DNA from: Chloroflexia bacterium
GTDB taxonomy: Bacteria; Chloroflexota; Chloroflexia; Thermobaculales; Thermobaculaceae
DNA: 64,000 bases
Direction of reading: 5' to 3'
Assembly: GCA_030446765.1 (NCBI GenBank)
Contig: JAUJMR010000002.1
Location: 279,407 to 343,406, forward strand
A program made the position numbers and the translations under genes. Below are positions 38,322 through 48,884 of the stretch, one piece after another. Each line of letters starts with the position of its first letter. The first letter of the stretch is position 1. Below the pieces are notes generated by a model. That model made no database searches, was not told the origin of the DNA, and saw only the letters and a program-made list of their open reading frames with translations.

Positions 38322-39079
38322 CTACACGTCGAGAAGGTATCGCGCAGCATCGCTCAGACGCGCGCGGGTCTCTGGCCGGATATAGCCGCGCTGGTCGAGC
38401 TGCTGTGGCTGTCCGCGGCGGCAGAAGTAGGAGTGTAGCGCGCGACGTGGCGCATCGCTATTGTTCCGCGTTCCGCCGTGCCACGTGTGTGAGTTGAATA
38501 CCACCACCGTGCCAGCGGGAGCGAGCAGTTGCACCTCCTGTGGATGCTGCGCGCTCGGCTCGGGCATTGCCTCGCTTGGAACCGTACCAGTACGATGAGA
38601 GCCGGGGACCACCCGAGTCGCGCCATTCTCCTCGGTGAACGGGTCCAGCAGCCAGATGGAGTTGCACACCAGATAGGCGCCTTCAGGCACAGGTCCGCTC
38701 CAGTCGGCGTGCAGCGCCTGCGCTCCCTGACCGGGTAACGCCGCGCGACTGTTCAGGGATGAAAGCTTTACATCGCCTCCGAGCACGTGCGCGATCGCTG
38801 CGAGCACCCGCGGATGCGTGAAGCAGACCTCGAACGCCGGGTGCTTGTTGACCAAGTCGAGAGCCGCGCGGTACCTGCCTCCTGATGGACCTCCTTGCCG
38901 GCGGCATCGCCTTCCGCCGCGAGCAGTTCCTCCAGCACTTGCGTGAGGTACGCCACCTGCCCCTGGTCGAGGATGTCCGGGAGGGGCAGGTAACCGTCGC
39001 GGTCGAGCGCATCGCGTTCCTCAGGCGACAGTGTGTCTTCGCGCACGCCGAGGGCGTACAGGGCTTCTGCGGATGTCAT
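38322..39079 (-). pseudogene. Phytanoyl-CoA dioxygenase (PhyH) family protein, one frameshift
   Basis: A Fe(II)/2-oxoglutarate oxygenase. From ATG 39079: MTSAEALYALGVREDTLSPE and ALDRDGYLPLPDILDQGQV, the typical PhyH beginning. Near 38864 the frame changes and continues LVNKHPAFEVCFTHPRVLAA. ALHADWSG holds the His-x-Asp metal ligands, and FNSHTWHGGTRNNS the distal His and Arg. All iron ligands are thus intact and a single indel separates the halves. The substrate is unknown. The gene is 13 bp from the alcohol dehydrogenase gene and probably co-transcribed. Confidence 0.8.
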
Positions 39080-39092
39080 TGCTTTGACCCTC

Positions 39093-40114
39093 CTACGTCC
39101 ACTCCACCACCACCTTGCCGGTTTGCCCGCTGTCGAAGAGCGCGTACGCCTCCGCCGCCTGATCGAGGGCGAAGCGATGGGTGACGGTCGTCTCCGGGTG
39201 CAGGCTCTTTCGCGCAAGCCACTCCACCAGCTGCTCCATCTCCACGAGCCCGCACACCCAGGAGCCGTGCAGTGTGAGTTGCTTGTGCAGCAGCAGTGGA
39301 CTCGGCTCGAACGTGACCGTTCCCCCTTCCCCGACGAACGCCACTCGGCCCCACTCGCGCGCGGCCTCCAAACAGAGATGACGCCCAGCGCCGCGCCCGA
39401 GCAGTCGATCGCGGTCTCCACGCCGTGCCCGCCCGTGAGCTCCATGGTCTGAGCAGCGGCGTGCTCCCCCGCCTCGACGGTGTGCGCGGCGCCGGCCTCC
39501 CGCGCGAGCGCCAGCCGGTCCGGCAGGAGATCGACACCGATCACCTCCGCGCCCGACGCGGCGGCGAGCATCACCGCGCCCAAACCGACAGGACCAAGCC
39601 CAACGACGAGCGTGCGATCCCGCCCGGAGACACCGACGCGTAGGATGCTCTGGTATGCCGTGCCGAAGCCGCACGCGACGAGCGCGCCATCCACGTACGT
39701 CAGCTCATCCGGCAGGCGCACGAGCGTGCGCTCCTCCGCGAGCAGGTAGGGTGCGTGGCCGCCGTCGCGCTGCCAGCCGTACGCGGCGCGTTCACCGGTG
39801 CTGAGCAGTTGATCATGAAGCCGCTACGGCAGAACCGGCATACCCGCAGCCCACGATGTGGTACAGCACCACTCGATCCCCACGCCTGAAGGCCTGGACA
39901 CCGGGGCCGACCGCCTCGACCTCGCCGCATGGCTCGTGGCCCGCGATGACGTTCTGATAGCGTTCCGCGCCGACTCCGGTGTGCTCACGGTAGATGGCCC
40001 GCAGGTCGCTGCCGCACAGGCCGACGCGCGCATCCGGACGAGCACCTGACCGTGGCCGGCTCCGGCACCGGTCGGAACTCCACCCGCCGCTCCTCGGCAG
40101 CACCACTCCCGCAT
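39093..40114 (-). pseudogene. Zinc-dependent alcohol dehydrogenase (MDR family), multiple frameshifts
   Basis: Pieces of one medium-chain dehydrogenase occur in order in three frames: [18 protein letters not shown] with [30 protein letters not shown], then LPDELTYVDGALVACGFGTA, GLGPVGLGAVMLAAASGAEV (NAD-binding Rossmann) and WGRVAFVGEGG to GKVVVEWT at the stop. GLCGSD and GHE would hold the catalytic zinc. At least four indels are needed. The protein resembles threonine or sorbitol dehydrogenases; no substrate can be set. Confidence 0.75.
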
Positions 40115-40229
40115 CTACCCGCCTCCTCTTCTAGTCCACGATCCTCGATTCCCGTCGCCATCATAGCGAAGTCAGCGCATCACGTTGACCTGCCGATCGC
40201 CTCGCTAATATCAGGCCGCCAAACGATAT

Positions 40230-42253
40230 CTCGTTTGCCGCGATATGCAGCATACACGCAGACGCGCAGTCGGTCCCGTGAGCGGCTGATCGGTCCCGGT
40301 CGCAGAGTTTTCGATGGACAGTGGGATGCCATCCACGGCGTCCTTGGCCGGGAGCGACTCCTCGTCGTTCAGCGCACAGGCTTCGGTATTTCCTGAGCAC
40401 ACGGCTCCTTCGAGACGTGACCCACATTACTGATCTCTCCTTTGCCTCACTGATGCGCAATCAGATCCGGATGGCGGAACGAGGCATCCGGGCAGCCACA
40501 TCAACCGCAACCGCGATGACTGGGACTCTGTTATGGCGGCGATGAAATCGATGTCCTGCTCGTCTCTCCGGAGCGGCTCGCAAACGATGCATTTCGGGAG
40601 GAGGTGCTGCGCCTGCGACCGCCCGCCTTGCTCTTCGTCGTGGACGAGGCGCACTGCATCTCGGACTGGGGCCATGACTTCCGCCCCGATTACCGCGGAT
40701 CACCCGCGTGCTGCAGGCAGCGCGCCGCACGGTGCCCGTACTCACCACCACCGCCACGGCGAACGATCGGGTGGTCGCGGATGTGGTGGCGCAACTGGGA
40801 CAAGGGATAACGGTCTCTCGTGGGTCGCTGATGCGCGCGAGCCTGCAGTTGCAGACGGTCCAACTTCCGGGACAATCTCAGCATGGCGTGGCTCGCCGAG
40901 CACGCGGCGATGCCCGGCAGCGGCATTATCTACGCGCTGACGATTGCCGACGCACAAAGCTTTGCTGGTGGCTGCAAACGCAGGGCGACGCACACGCGTA
41001 TTGGGGTGGACTGGAGGGGGACCAGCGGGAAGAGTTCGAGCAGCGGCTCCTTGACAACAAGCTCAAAGCCCTCGTCGCGACCACCGCGCTGGGGATGGGC
41101 TTCGACAAGCCTGACCTTGGCTTCGTGATCCACTATCAGCGCCCAGGATCCGTTGTTCACTACTACCAGCAGGTAGGACGCGCGGGCAGGGCCGTGGACG
41201 GTCGCATACGGCATCCTGCTCAGCGGCGCGGAGGACGCGATCACCGATTACTTTATCGAGAGCGCATTTCCGCCCGAGGGTCATGTCGCGGAGGTGCAGC
41301 CGTGCTCCGAGAGGCCGATGATGGCCTCTGTTCCGATGATAGAGGATCCATCAACCTGTCCCGTTCCCAGATCGAGAAGGTGCTGAAGTTGCTCGTCGTA
41401 CGCTCGCCGCACCAGTCGCAAGGATGGTGCGCGGTGGTACGCGACGGCTGTTCCGTATATCCCGGAAACCGAGAAGGTGGCCCGCCTGACCGCCATTCGG
41501 CGCGCGGAGCAGGCTCGATGCTGGACTACTTGGCAGCGCGGAGTGCCTGATGTCATTCCTGGCTCGCGAGCTCGACGACGGGAATCCGGCACCCTGCGGC
41601 CCCTGCGCCGTTTGCCGCGGCGGTCCGATCGTCTCGGAAACCTGCCCGCCGGTCCTGGTAGACGCAACACGTTTCTCCGCCGCGACCGCCCCATCCAACC
41701 GCGACGCCAATGGCCGTATAATGTGCTCGGAGGCAAGGCCGCCGGGGGAACATCCCAACGAACCTTCGCGTCAAAACGGGGCGTGCGCTGTGCATCTGGG
41801 ATGATGCCGGCTGGGGCGAGCTGGTGCGGGCCGACAGCGTGAGATAGACCGATTCGATGATGCACTCGTGACGGCCACCGTGACGATGATCCGGCAACGA
41901 TGGCAGCCAGAACCGCCGCCGTCCTGGGTCACCTGTGTTCCATCCTCACCACCCGATCGACGTGGGCCGGCGCATCGCGGGAGGTGATGGCCTTCCTTCG
42001 TGCCGTGTATCCTGAAGGTACGCAACACGGAGCCGCAAAGAAATGCAGAACAGCTACCAGCAGACTTGCACGACTGGAAGGGCGTTCTCGGTAGCACCAG
42101 AACGCGTCCGGGGCCGGTGCTGCTAGTGGCGACATGGTGGACTCACGATGGACCTTCACCGTCACCGCAGATCCTGCGGCAGGCGGGCAGTGGCGAGGTA
42201 TATCCGCCGCGCTGTGAGACGACGGGGACCGGGGGGATGAAGAACACGTGTGA
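40230..42253 (+). pseudogene. RecQ-family helicase with C-terminal phosphoribosyltransferase motif, many frameshifts
   Basis: Sections of a RecQ-like ATP-dependent helicase appear in order across all three frames: FDGQWDAIHGVLGRERLLVV with QRTGFG (motif I region), [20 protein letters not shown] (Walker B DEAH), [54 protein letters not shown] and SVVHYYQQVGRAGRA (motif VI). NLSRSQIEKVLKLL and a Cys-rich CGPCAVCRGGP follow. The end carries GDMVDSRWTFTVT, the PRPP-binding loop of a ComF-like phosphoribosyltransferase. The last codon overlaps the next gene as GTGA. More than six indels are needed; the start near 40230 is approximate. Confidence 0.75.
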
Positions 42254-43270
42254 GTACCCACATTCTTAGTCCCGACACCGAGGCTACGCTGCTGCTGTGC
42301 GGGCGGCTGGGGCAGGCAAAAATACCGACACCGCCCCGCCAACGCCGACGGAGTACGCTCGACTGGCGCGGTGGTTGCTCGACGCGAAGAAGCGTCGCGC
42401 CGACCTGCTCGGCGCCGATGCCCGGTGCGAGAACGACGACCCACCACTGCCCGCCGCGCGCCTGCTGGCTCTCCTGGATCGTGGCGGTGCGCTGGCACTG
42501 GCGATCGAGAGTTGGTCTAATCGGGGCCTGTGGGTCGTCAGTCGAAGCGATAACGAGATCTATCCTCGGCGTCTCAAGCCGTTCATCGCCACCGGTGCTC
42601 TATGGCGCGGGAAGCGCCACGCTCCTTTCACCTCGGGTTGGCGATTGTTGGATCCAGAAACGCAGATGACGATGCGAGACTTCACTACGAAGGGTATCCC
42701 GACATGCGCCGAACAGGGCAGCAAGTGGTATCAGGAGGCGCCCGCGGGGTGGAAGTGAGGCGTCCGTGTGGACGCCTGGGTCGGCGTGCGTGCAGACAGC
42801 CTTGCCAGGGCGGTGCTCTCGCGCAAGTACGAAGCGTTGCTCGACGAGCGACTGGCACTGGTCTCCGCATGATCCTGCAGCGGCAACGATCGGGGAACGC
42901 GATGGGCCGCAACAAGTCGCGCGTACGCGTGGCCGATCACGCCCTGGTCGTGAGTTCCGCAACCGATGAGCGTGGGCTGGCGCCTTAGAGGCGCTACGGC
43001 GAGGAGAACACCGGTCTTTGTCCGCGACACACCGGTGATATCCCGGAGGGTAACCGCAAACTCCAGGACAAAGGCGCGACGGCGTTGCGCCTGGGCCTGG
43101 GTGAACCTGGAGAGCAGCCTCGCATCCGTCCGGCCGAGCGACGGCGCGACGCGGCTGTCTTCGAGGGAGGCAGAAGAGCACGAGAACAATGCCAGGGGCG
43201 AAACCTTTCAGCAGGGACAACTTCTACCGCTCCACCAATCCACGCGGAGTGGCGTGGTTGAGACACATCA
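42250..43270 (+). pseudogene. DprA/Smf-like Rossmann-fold protein, multiple frameshifts
   Basis: A GTG at 42250 overlaps the helicase stop. Ordered pieces are EYARLARWLLDAKKRRADLL, LARLLALLDRG-like text followed by WSNRGLWVVSRSDNEIYPRR, then LAIVGSRNADDDARLH, VVSGGARGVE (the DprA SGGARGxD motif), GNAMGRNKSRV, DHALVVSSATDE and IPEGNRKLQ. DprA-type proteins bind single-stranded DNA; this long form resembles the DprA-like proteins found beside RecQ and phosphoribosyltransferase genes rather than competence DprA. The end near 43270 is approximate because frames change several times. Confidence 0.7.
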
Positions 43271-43331
43271 GCGTCAGCGCCACGGGCATCACTCGTAAGC
43301 GCTCCAATAATCGGGAGGCTGATAGACACAT

Positions 43332-45286
43332 ATGACTTCACGCGACTCACTGAACGACGTCTACCGCATCAGCATTCCTGAGGTGCGGCCACACCTGGGC
43401 TGTGGTCGCTACGCCATAAAGCGCGTCGTCGGCGACACGCTCCGCGTCACGGCGGACGTCACACAAGGAAGGGCACGACACCCTCGCCGCAGAAGCCCGC
43501 TATCGTACTACCGGGGGCGAGTGGCAGAGCGCGCCGATGACGTACTCGTATAACGACGATGAGTGGTCCGGCGAGATACCACTCGATGTGGTCGGGGAGG
43601 CCGAGTACACCGTCGCGGCATGGACGGACGTCTGGGCGTTGGGTCGAAGAGGTCCGGCGCAAGCTCGCGGCGGGACGCGACATCGCCTCGGAGCTGCTGG
43701 AAGGCGCGCAGCTTGTCCGCGAGGCAGCCGCGCGGGCCTCGGGCACGGCGGCCACGACGCTAGAGCGGTACGTGGCGTTTATTGACGGGGCGACCGATCA
43801 GGCGTCGGCCCTGCACATAGCGAGTTCGCCCGAGTTGGAGCTCCTGATGATCGAGACCGAGGAGCGCGCCGACCTCACGACGCACGCCCGCACGCTCAGA
43901 GTGGCTGGTGCAGCGCGAGCGTGCCCGTTCGGGTCTTGGTACGAGTTCTTCCCCCTGTCGCAGGGCACGGAACATCGGTCCACGGCACGTTCCGGGATGC
44001 GGAGCGACGCCTGCCTGCGGTCAGGCGATGGGCTTCGACGTGATCTACCTGCCGCCCATCCACCCCATCGGCATCACGAACCGCAAGGGACGAAACAACG
44101 CACTCGTCGCCGGACCGGATGATCCCGGCAGCCCGTGGGCGATTGGCAACGAACACGGCGGGCACGACGCGATCAACCCCGAGCTGGGCACGCTGGCGGA
44201 CTTCGATCGCTTTGTCTCGGCCGCACGCGCGCTGGATCTGGAGATCGCGCTGGACTTCGCGATCCAGTGCTCTCCCGACCACTTCCCTACGTCCGCCAAC
44301 ACCCCGAGTGGTTCCGCCGCCGTCCGGATGGCACGATCAAGTACGCCGAGAACCCGCCAAAGAAGTACGAGGACATCGTCGCGCTCGACATGTGGTGCTC
44401 GGATTACTGCGCGCTGTGGGATGAGCTGCTGCGCGTTGTGCTGCACTGGGTGAGCCACGGCGTGGAGATCTTCCGCGTCGACAACCCGCATACCAAGCCG
44501 CTCGCGTTCTGGGAGTGGTTGATCGCCAGAGTTCACGAGGAGCACCCTGGGGTGATCTTCCTGTCCGAGGCGTTCACCCGCCCGAAGCGGCTGCAGGAAC
44601 TGGCGAAGATCGGCTTCGCCCAGTCGTACACCTACTTCACGTGGCGCAACAACCGCTACGAGCTGGAAGAGTTCCTGCGCGACATGACCACGACCGAGCA
44701 GGCAGAGTATCTGCAGCCCAACTTCTTCACGAACACGCAGGACATCTTGCACGAGTACCTCCAGCACGGCGGGCGGCCCGCGTTCAAGATCCGCCTGATG
44801 CTCGCGGCCACCCTTCGCCTACGTATGGCATATATAGCGGTTTCGAGCTGATCGAGAACGTGCCGGTGCGACCCGGCAGCGTACCTGGACTCCGAGAAGT
44901 ACGAGATCCGGTGCGCGACTGGGAGGCGCCCGGGAACATCATCGGCTACATCGAGCGGGTGAACGAGGCGCGGCGCTGCAACCCGGCGCTGCAACGACAC
45001 CGGAACCTGCGCTTCCACTACCCCGAAAACCCGAACATCATCGCGTACAGCAAGATGAGCGAGGATGGAAGCAACCGGGTGCTCGCGGTGGTCAACGTTG
45101 ACCCGCACAACACCCAGGAGACGACGCTGCACCTCGACCGCGGCGCTCGGCCTGGACGGGGGCAGTTTCTTTACGCACTCTACGACCTGCTCACGAACGC
45201 GCGGTACGAGTGGTGGGGCCTGTCCAACTACGTCCGCCTGGATCCGCACGTGGAGCCCGCACCTCTTCCGCATAGAGCCGTTGTAA
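43332..45286 (+). pseudogene. glgE: Alpha-1,4-glucan:maltose-1-phosphate maltosyltransferase GlgE, many frameshifts
   Basis: GlgE extends alpha-glucan with maltose 1-phosphate. Starting at ATG 43332 (GGGAGG upstream), family sections occur in order: [92 protein letters not shown] (nucleophile Asp), GVIFLSEAFTRPKR (acid Glu), FFTNTQDILHEYLQHGGRPA and PTYGIYSGFELIENVPV, ending HLFRIEPL at 45286. About eight indels separate them. All catalytic residues are kept, so sequencing indels seem as likely as decay. It would use maltose 1-phosphate from the Mak/TreS pair encoded at 51.6-54.7 kb. Confidence 0.88.
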
Positions 45287-45421
45287 CCGACGATCGTGCC
45301 GAGTCCCGCGGCTCAATGCGGTCTGCCAGTGCGCTCAGTGCGACGTCGTAATCACCTCGCGCGTATAGTGACGCTCGTGCCGGTCCTCGAGCCGAACCAA
45401 GAGCGGCACGCGCGACCGTGG

Positions 45422-46377
45422 TCAACCGGTGCATTCGGCGAAACCCGCCACCTTGATGGCGTGGTCGCGCAGCGCCGCTCGGAGCTCTGGCGGCTGGCGA
45501 ACCGACAAAGGAAAACCCAGGCCCGCGAGATACCGCGCCATCCACGGCAGATCACTCGTGTTGCCGTGCAGCAGCACCCCGTCCGGCGTTTCCGAAAGCA
45601 GGGCCACGACCGGTGACACCGCCTCGCGTGCCTCCTCGATCGTTGTCTGAAGCAGAACTTCGATCGCCCACTCCCCGGCCGGCTCGCGATTGATCGCTCC
45701 ACCTCCGCGAGGGCATCGAACGCCACGGGACGCTCAAATCGCTCCTCGCGCGGCTCCACGACAAGGATCCGATCCAGCCGGAAGAGTCGCTGCCCGCGCC
45801 GTAGGTGACAGTAGCCGGTCGCGTACCACCGTCCGTCGCGGTACACCAGCCCGTATGGGTCGAAGTCTCGCTCCGTCTCCTCACCCGTCGAGGACTTGTA
45901 GCGCATCCAGACACGATGCCGATCCCGCGCGCCGGAACTGAGCGCGACCACGACGGCGTTCGGTGGGGCAACTGCCGCACGGCGCACCCCGAGCACGAGC
46001 GTTTCCTCGACCGCCCGCACCCGGTCACGCAACCCCTCGGGCAGCACGCGCTCGGTCTTTGCCAGGGCACTCTCCACCGCCGGAGCCGCTGAGGACAATC
46101 CAAGCTTGCGCGCCGTGAGCAGCCCGAGCGTAAGCGCGAGGACCTCGTCCTCGGAGAACATCAGGGGCGGCAGTTTGTAGCCCGGCCGCAGGCGGTATGC
46201 GCCGTATCGCCCACGCTCCGCCTCCACGGGAATCCCCAGATCCTGGAGCGTTTCCACATAGCGACGGGCAGTTCGGACGTTTACCTCCAGGCGTCGCGCC
46301 AGCTCACCGCCCGTCATCCGCCCATGCGATTGCAGTAGTTCCAGCACCGCAAGCACCCGCGCCGTGGGATGATACAT
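45422..46377 (-). pseudogene. WYL-domain HTH transcriptional regulator (YafY type), one frameshift
   Basis: The N-terminal HTH_11/DeoR-like domain reads RVLAVLELLQSHGRMTGGEL, LEVNVRTARRYVETLQDLGI and GRYGAYRLRPGYKLPPLMFS. The WYL domain shows RDRHRVWMRYKSSTGEETER, LVYRDGRWYATGYCHLRRGQ and RLFRLDRI. Near 45690 the frame changes; the other frame continues IEVLLQTTIEEAREAV and ALLSETPDGVLLHG to a stop at 45422. WYL proteins sense nucleic acid or small ligands. It is convergent with glgE, with a 135-bp gap. Confidence 0.82.
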
Positions 46378-46481
46378 GCGTACCTACTCTCTCCCTGCGG
46401 TCAGCTCAATTAGGACCAATTATGCCATCTTTCGGTAGTACGATCAACGTAGGTGAAAGAGGCAGTGAAAGGAATACAAGC

Positions 46482-46664
46482 GTGCTACCATACAACGCCT
46501 ACGACATGGTCAGGGTCGTGCAGGAAGATCGTCAGCGGGAGGCGACGAAGCGTGCTCTGCTCCGCCTTGCCGCACACCGAAGTGGTCACGCCAATCACTG
46601 GCGCATGGTTCTGACCGCTCCGTGGCCGCGCGTGCATCTCGAGCTCACCGCGCGCCGGGGATAG
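46482..46664 (+). CDS. Small unknown protein
   Basis: A 60-residue basic, helical protein starting at GTG 46482 with AAAGGA nine bases upstream: MLPYNAYDMVRVVQEDRQRE, then ATKRALLRLAA. It resembles in style the short basic proteins common in Thermomicrobia but I cannot name a family. Divergent from the WYL regulator. Confidence 0.45.
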   Translation: MLPYNAYDMVRVVQEDRQREATKRALLRLAAHRSGHANHWRMVLTAPWPRVHLELTARRG

Positions 46665-46792
46665 CCTATTGGAGACGGCAGATTGGACCAGGGGTGGTGA
46701 GGAGGAAACGGCGGCCGCGTGGTAATCTCGGCGAGTATGGGGAGCGTGGCGGCAATCAGAATCGCCCGCACGGGTTGATCTTGTTGAAGTGA

Positions 46793-46824
46793 CGGGGCGA
46801 GGTGGTAATTACCACCTCGCCCCG
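46793..46824. terminator. Perfect 32-bp palindrome, terminator-like
   Basis: CGGGGCGAGGTGGTAA (46793-46808) is followed directly by its reverse complement. On the minus strand it lies 41 bp after the stop of the 47-residue gene. No T-run follows, and the zero loop means the real hairpin has a small central loop. Confidence 0.5.
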
Positions 46825-46864
46825 CCGGTGTCTGCCCTTTGGCCAAGCGCCGGGCAGTCTACCG

Positions 46865-47008
46865 TTAGTCCGTCTGGCTGAGGGAGCGGGAGCCCCGAAA
46901 CCAGTCGTTCACCTGCTCGTCCGTGAGCTCCGGAACCCGGTAACCGCCCCCGAGGGACAGCCCAACGCCGAGTAGCGCGGCCAATACGAAAAATACGAGA
47001 AACACCAT
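46865..47008 (-). CDS. 47-residue small membrane protein
   Basis: ATG at 47008 follows a strong GGGAGG site by 9 nt. The protein begins MVFLVFFVLAALLGVGLSLG, a single membrane helix, followed by a short polar tail with VPELTDEQVNDWFRG. It ends with TAA at 46865-46867 and a long palindrome follows. I do not recognise a family. The strong ribosome site and the helix support it as a true small protein. Confidence 0.55.
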   Translation of the reverse strand: MVFLVFFVLAALLGVGLSLGGGYRVPELTDEQVNDWFRGSRSLSQTD

Positions 47009-47179
47009 GAACCTTAACCTCCCTGATTAGACCTTCATGGTAGCCCTCCCCATCGACTGTACACATCGGGCACGAGGCGCATATTCGCGTAGTCCAAAGG
47101 ACCTATTGTTGACACCGGTGCCCAAGCGATGGTAGAAAGCGGACTGTGCCCATGCCATACACTCAGGAGGTGACCTGCC

Positions 47180-48862
47180 GTGCCCGACGTCCAATTCGAT
47201 ACCTACTACCGCTACGAGGACCTGACCTGTATCCTCCGAGCCTATGCCGACGAAAATCCCAACTTGGTGCGTATCGAGAGCATCGGGCGCAGTCACGAGG
47301 ACCGGGATATCTGGCTCCTGACCGTGACCCGCCAGGACACGGCGGACACCGAGAAGCCGGCGCTGTGGATCGACGGGAACATTCACGCCAGCGAGGTGTC
47401 TCCTTCCAGCGCGTGCCTGTACTTCATCGAGAAGCTCGTTACCGGATACGGCACCGATCCACAGATCACGCAGTGCCTCGACTCGCGCGTGTACTACATC
47501 TGCCCGCGCATGAATCCGGACGGTGCGGAGTGGGCGCTCGCGGACCAGCCGAAGATCATTCGTTCCAGCACGCGCCCGTATCCGTACGATGAGGAAGCGC
47601 CCCGCGGACTCGTGGAGGAGGACATCGACGGCGACGGGCGGATGCTGCAGATGCGCGTACGCGACCCGAACGGCCCGTGGAAGGTGAGCTCGGAAGAGCC
47701 CCGTCTGCTCGTGCGTCGCGAGCCGACGGATGTCGGCGGCGAGTACTACCGCGTGCTGCCCGAGGGGCGGATCGACGGGTACGACGGTGCGCTCGTGCTC
47801 CTCAAGCCGGACCGCGAGCGTCTCGACCTAAATCGCAACTGGCCTTCGGGCTGGCATCAGGAGCACGAGCAGCGCGGCGCGGGTCCCTACCCCACATCCG
47901 AGCCGGAGGTGCGTGCGGTCGCGGCGTTCATCGCATCGCACCAGAACATCACCGGCGCCGTCACCTTCCATACGTGGTCCGGTGTCCTGCTCCGCCCGTA
48001 CAGCGACAAGAGCGACGACGAGTTCCCGGCTGAGGACATCTGGACCTACCGGAAGATCGGCACGAAGGGCACGGAGATCACGGGCTATCCGAACGTTTCG
48101 GTGTATCACGACTTTCTGTACTTCCCGAAGCAGTACATCCGAGGTGGATTCGACGACTGGATGTACGATCACATGGGGGTGTTCTCCTGGACCGTGGAGA
48201 TCTGGAGCCCTCAACAGCAGGCAGGTATCGAGGACTTCAAGTTCATCGAGTGGTATCGCGAGCACCCGTTCGAGGACGATCTCAAGCTCCTGCGCTGGAG
48301 CGACCAGGCGCTGGGTGGCAAAGGCTTCGTAGACTGGCGACCCTTCGAGCACCCGCAACTCGGGCCGGTCGAGATCGGCGGCTGGGACGCCCTCTATGCC
48401 TTCCGCAACCCACCGCCGCAGTTCCTGGAAGCGGAGGTAGCCCGCTTCCCTGCGTGGCTAACGTGGCACCTCTTGATCTCGCCGCGGCTGGAGCTGTTCG
48501 ACGTTCAGGCGACCGCGATCGGTGACGGCGCGTACCGGGTGCGCCTGGTGGTCCAGAACACCGGCTGGCTGCCGACGTACGTTACGAAGAAGGCAATGGA
48601 GAAGAAGGTCGTGCGCGACGTGGTTTGCGAGATCGAGCTGCCCGAAGGAGCGGAACTGGTAACCGGTGAGGTGCGCGAGGAAATTGGGCAGCTCGAAGGT
48701 CGCGCGTACAAACCCTCGGCACCGAGCGTGTGGAACGTGGATCCCACCGACGACCGCGCGAAGGTGGAATGGGTGGTCCGTGCGCCCACGGGCGGCACGG
48801 TCCGGCTCATCGCCCGCCACGCACGGGCAGGTACCGCGCGCGCGGAGGTGCAACTGGGTTAG
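47180..48862 (+). CDS. M14-family zinc carboxypeptidase
   Basis: A 560-residue peptidase. Residues 5-330 are the M14 catalytic domain: FDTYYRYEDLTCILRAYADE at the start, DGNIHASEVSPSSACLYF with the HxxE zinc ligands near residue 70, CPRMNPDGAEWAL near 115, DLNRNWPSGW near 217, AVTFHTWSGVLLRPYS with the third zinc His near 258 and FSWTVEIWSPQQQ with the catalytic Glu near 337. The last 130 residues are a beta-rich domain. No signal peptide is present, so it is likely cytoplasmic. GTG start at 47180 has AGGAGGTGA upstream. Peptide specificity unknown. Confidence 0.9.
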   Translation: MPDVQFDTYYRYEDLTCILRAYADENPNLVRIESIGRSHEDRDIWLLTVTRQDTADTEKPALWIDGNIHASEVSPSSACLYFIEKLVTGYGTDPQITQCLDSRVYYICPRMNPDGAEWALADQPKIIRSSTRPYPYDEEAPRGLVEEDIDGDGRMLQMRVRDPNGPWKVSSEEPRLLVRREPTDVGGEYYRVLPEGRIDGYDGALVLLKPDRERLDLNRNWPSGWHQEHEQRGAGPYPTSEPEVRAVAAFIASHQNITGAVTFHTWSGVLLRPYSDKSDDEFPAEDIWTYRKIGTKGTEITGYPNVSVYHDFLYFPKQYIRGGFDDWMYDHMGVFSWTVEIWSPQQQAGIEDFKFIEWYREHPFEDDLKLLRWSDQALGGKGFVDWRPFEHPQLGPVEIGGWDALYAFRNPPPQFLEAEVARFPAWLTWHLLISPRLELFDVQATAIGDGAYRVRLVVQNTGWLPTYVTKKAMEKKVVRDVVCEIELPEGAELVTGEVREEIGQLEGRAYKPSAPSVWNVDPTDDRAKVEWVVRAPTGGTVRLIARHARAGTARAEVQLG

Positions 48863-48884
48863 ACGCCCCCTGCGCTCATACGAA

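Noticed and set aside
42250..43270. Calling the DprA-like gene a natural-competence protein
   Set aside because: It is coupled to a RecQ-like helicase and no com genes are near; the association is different from competence DprA.
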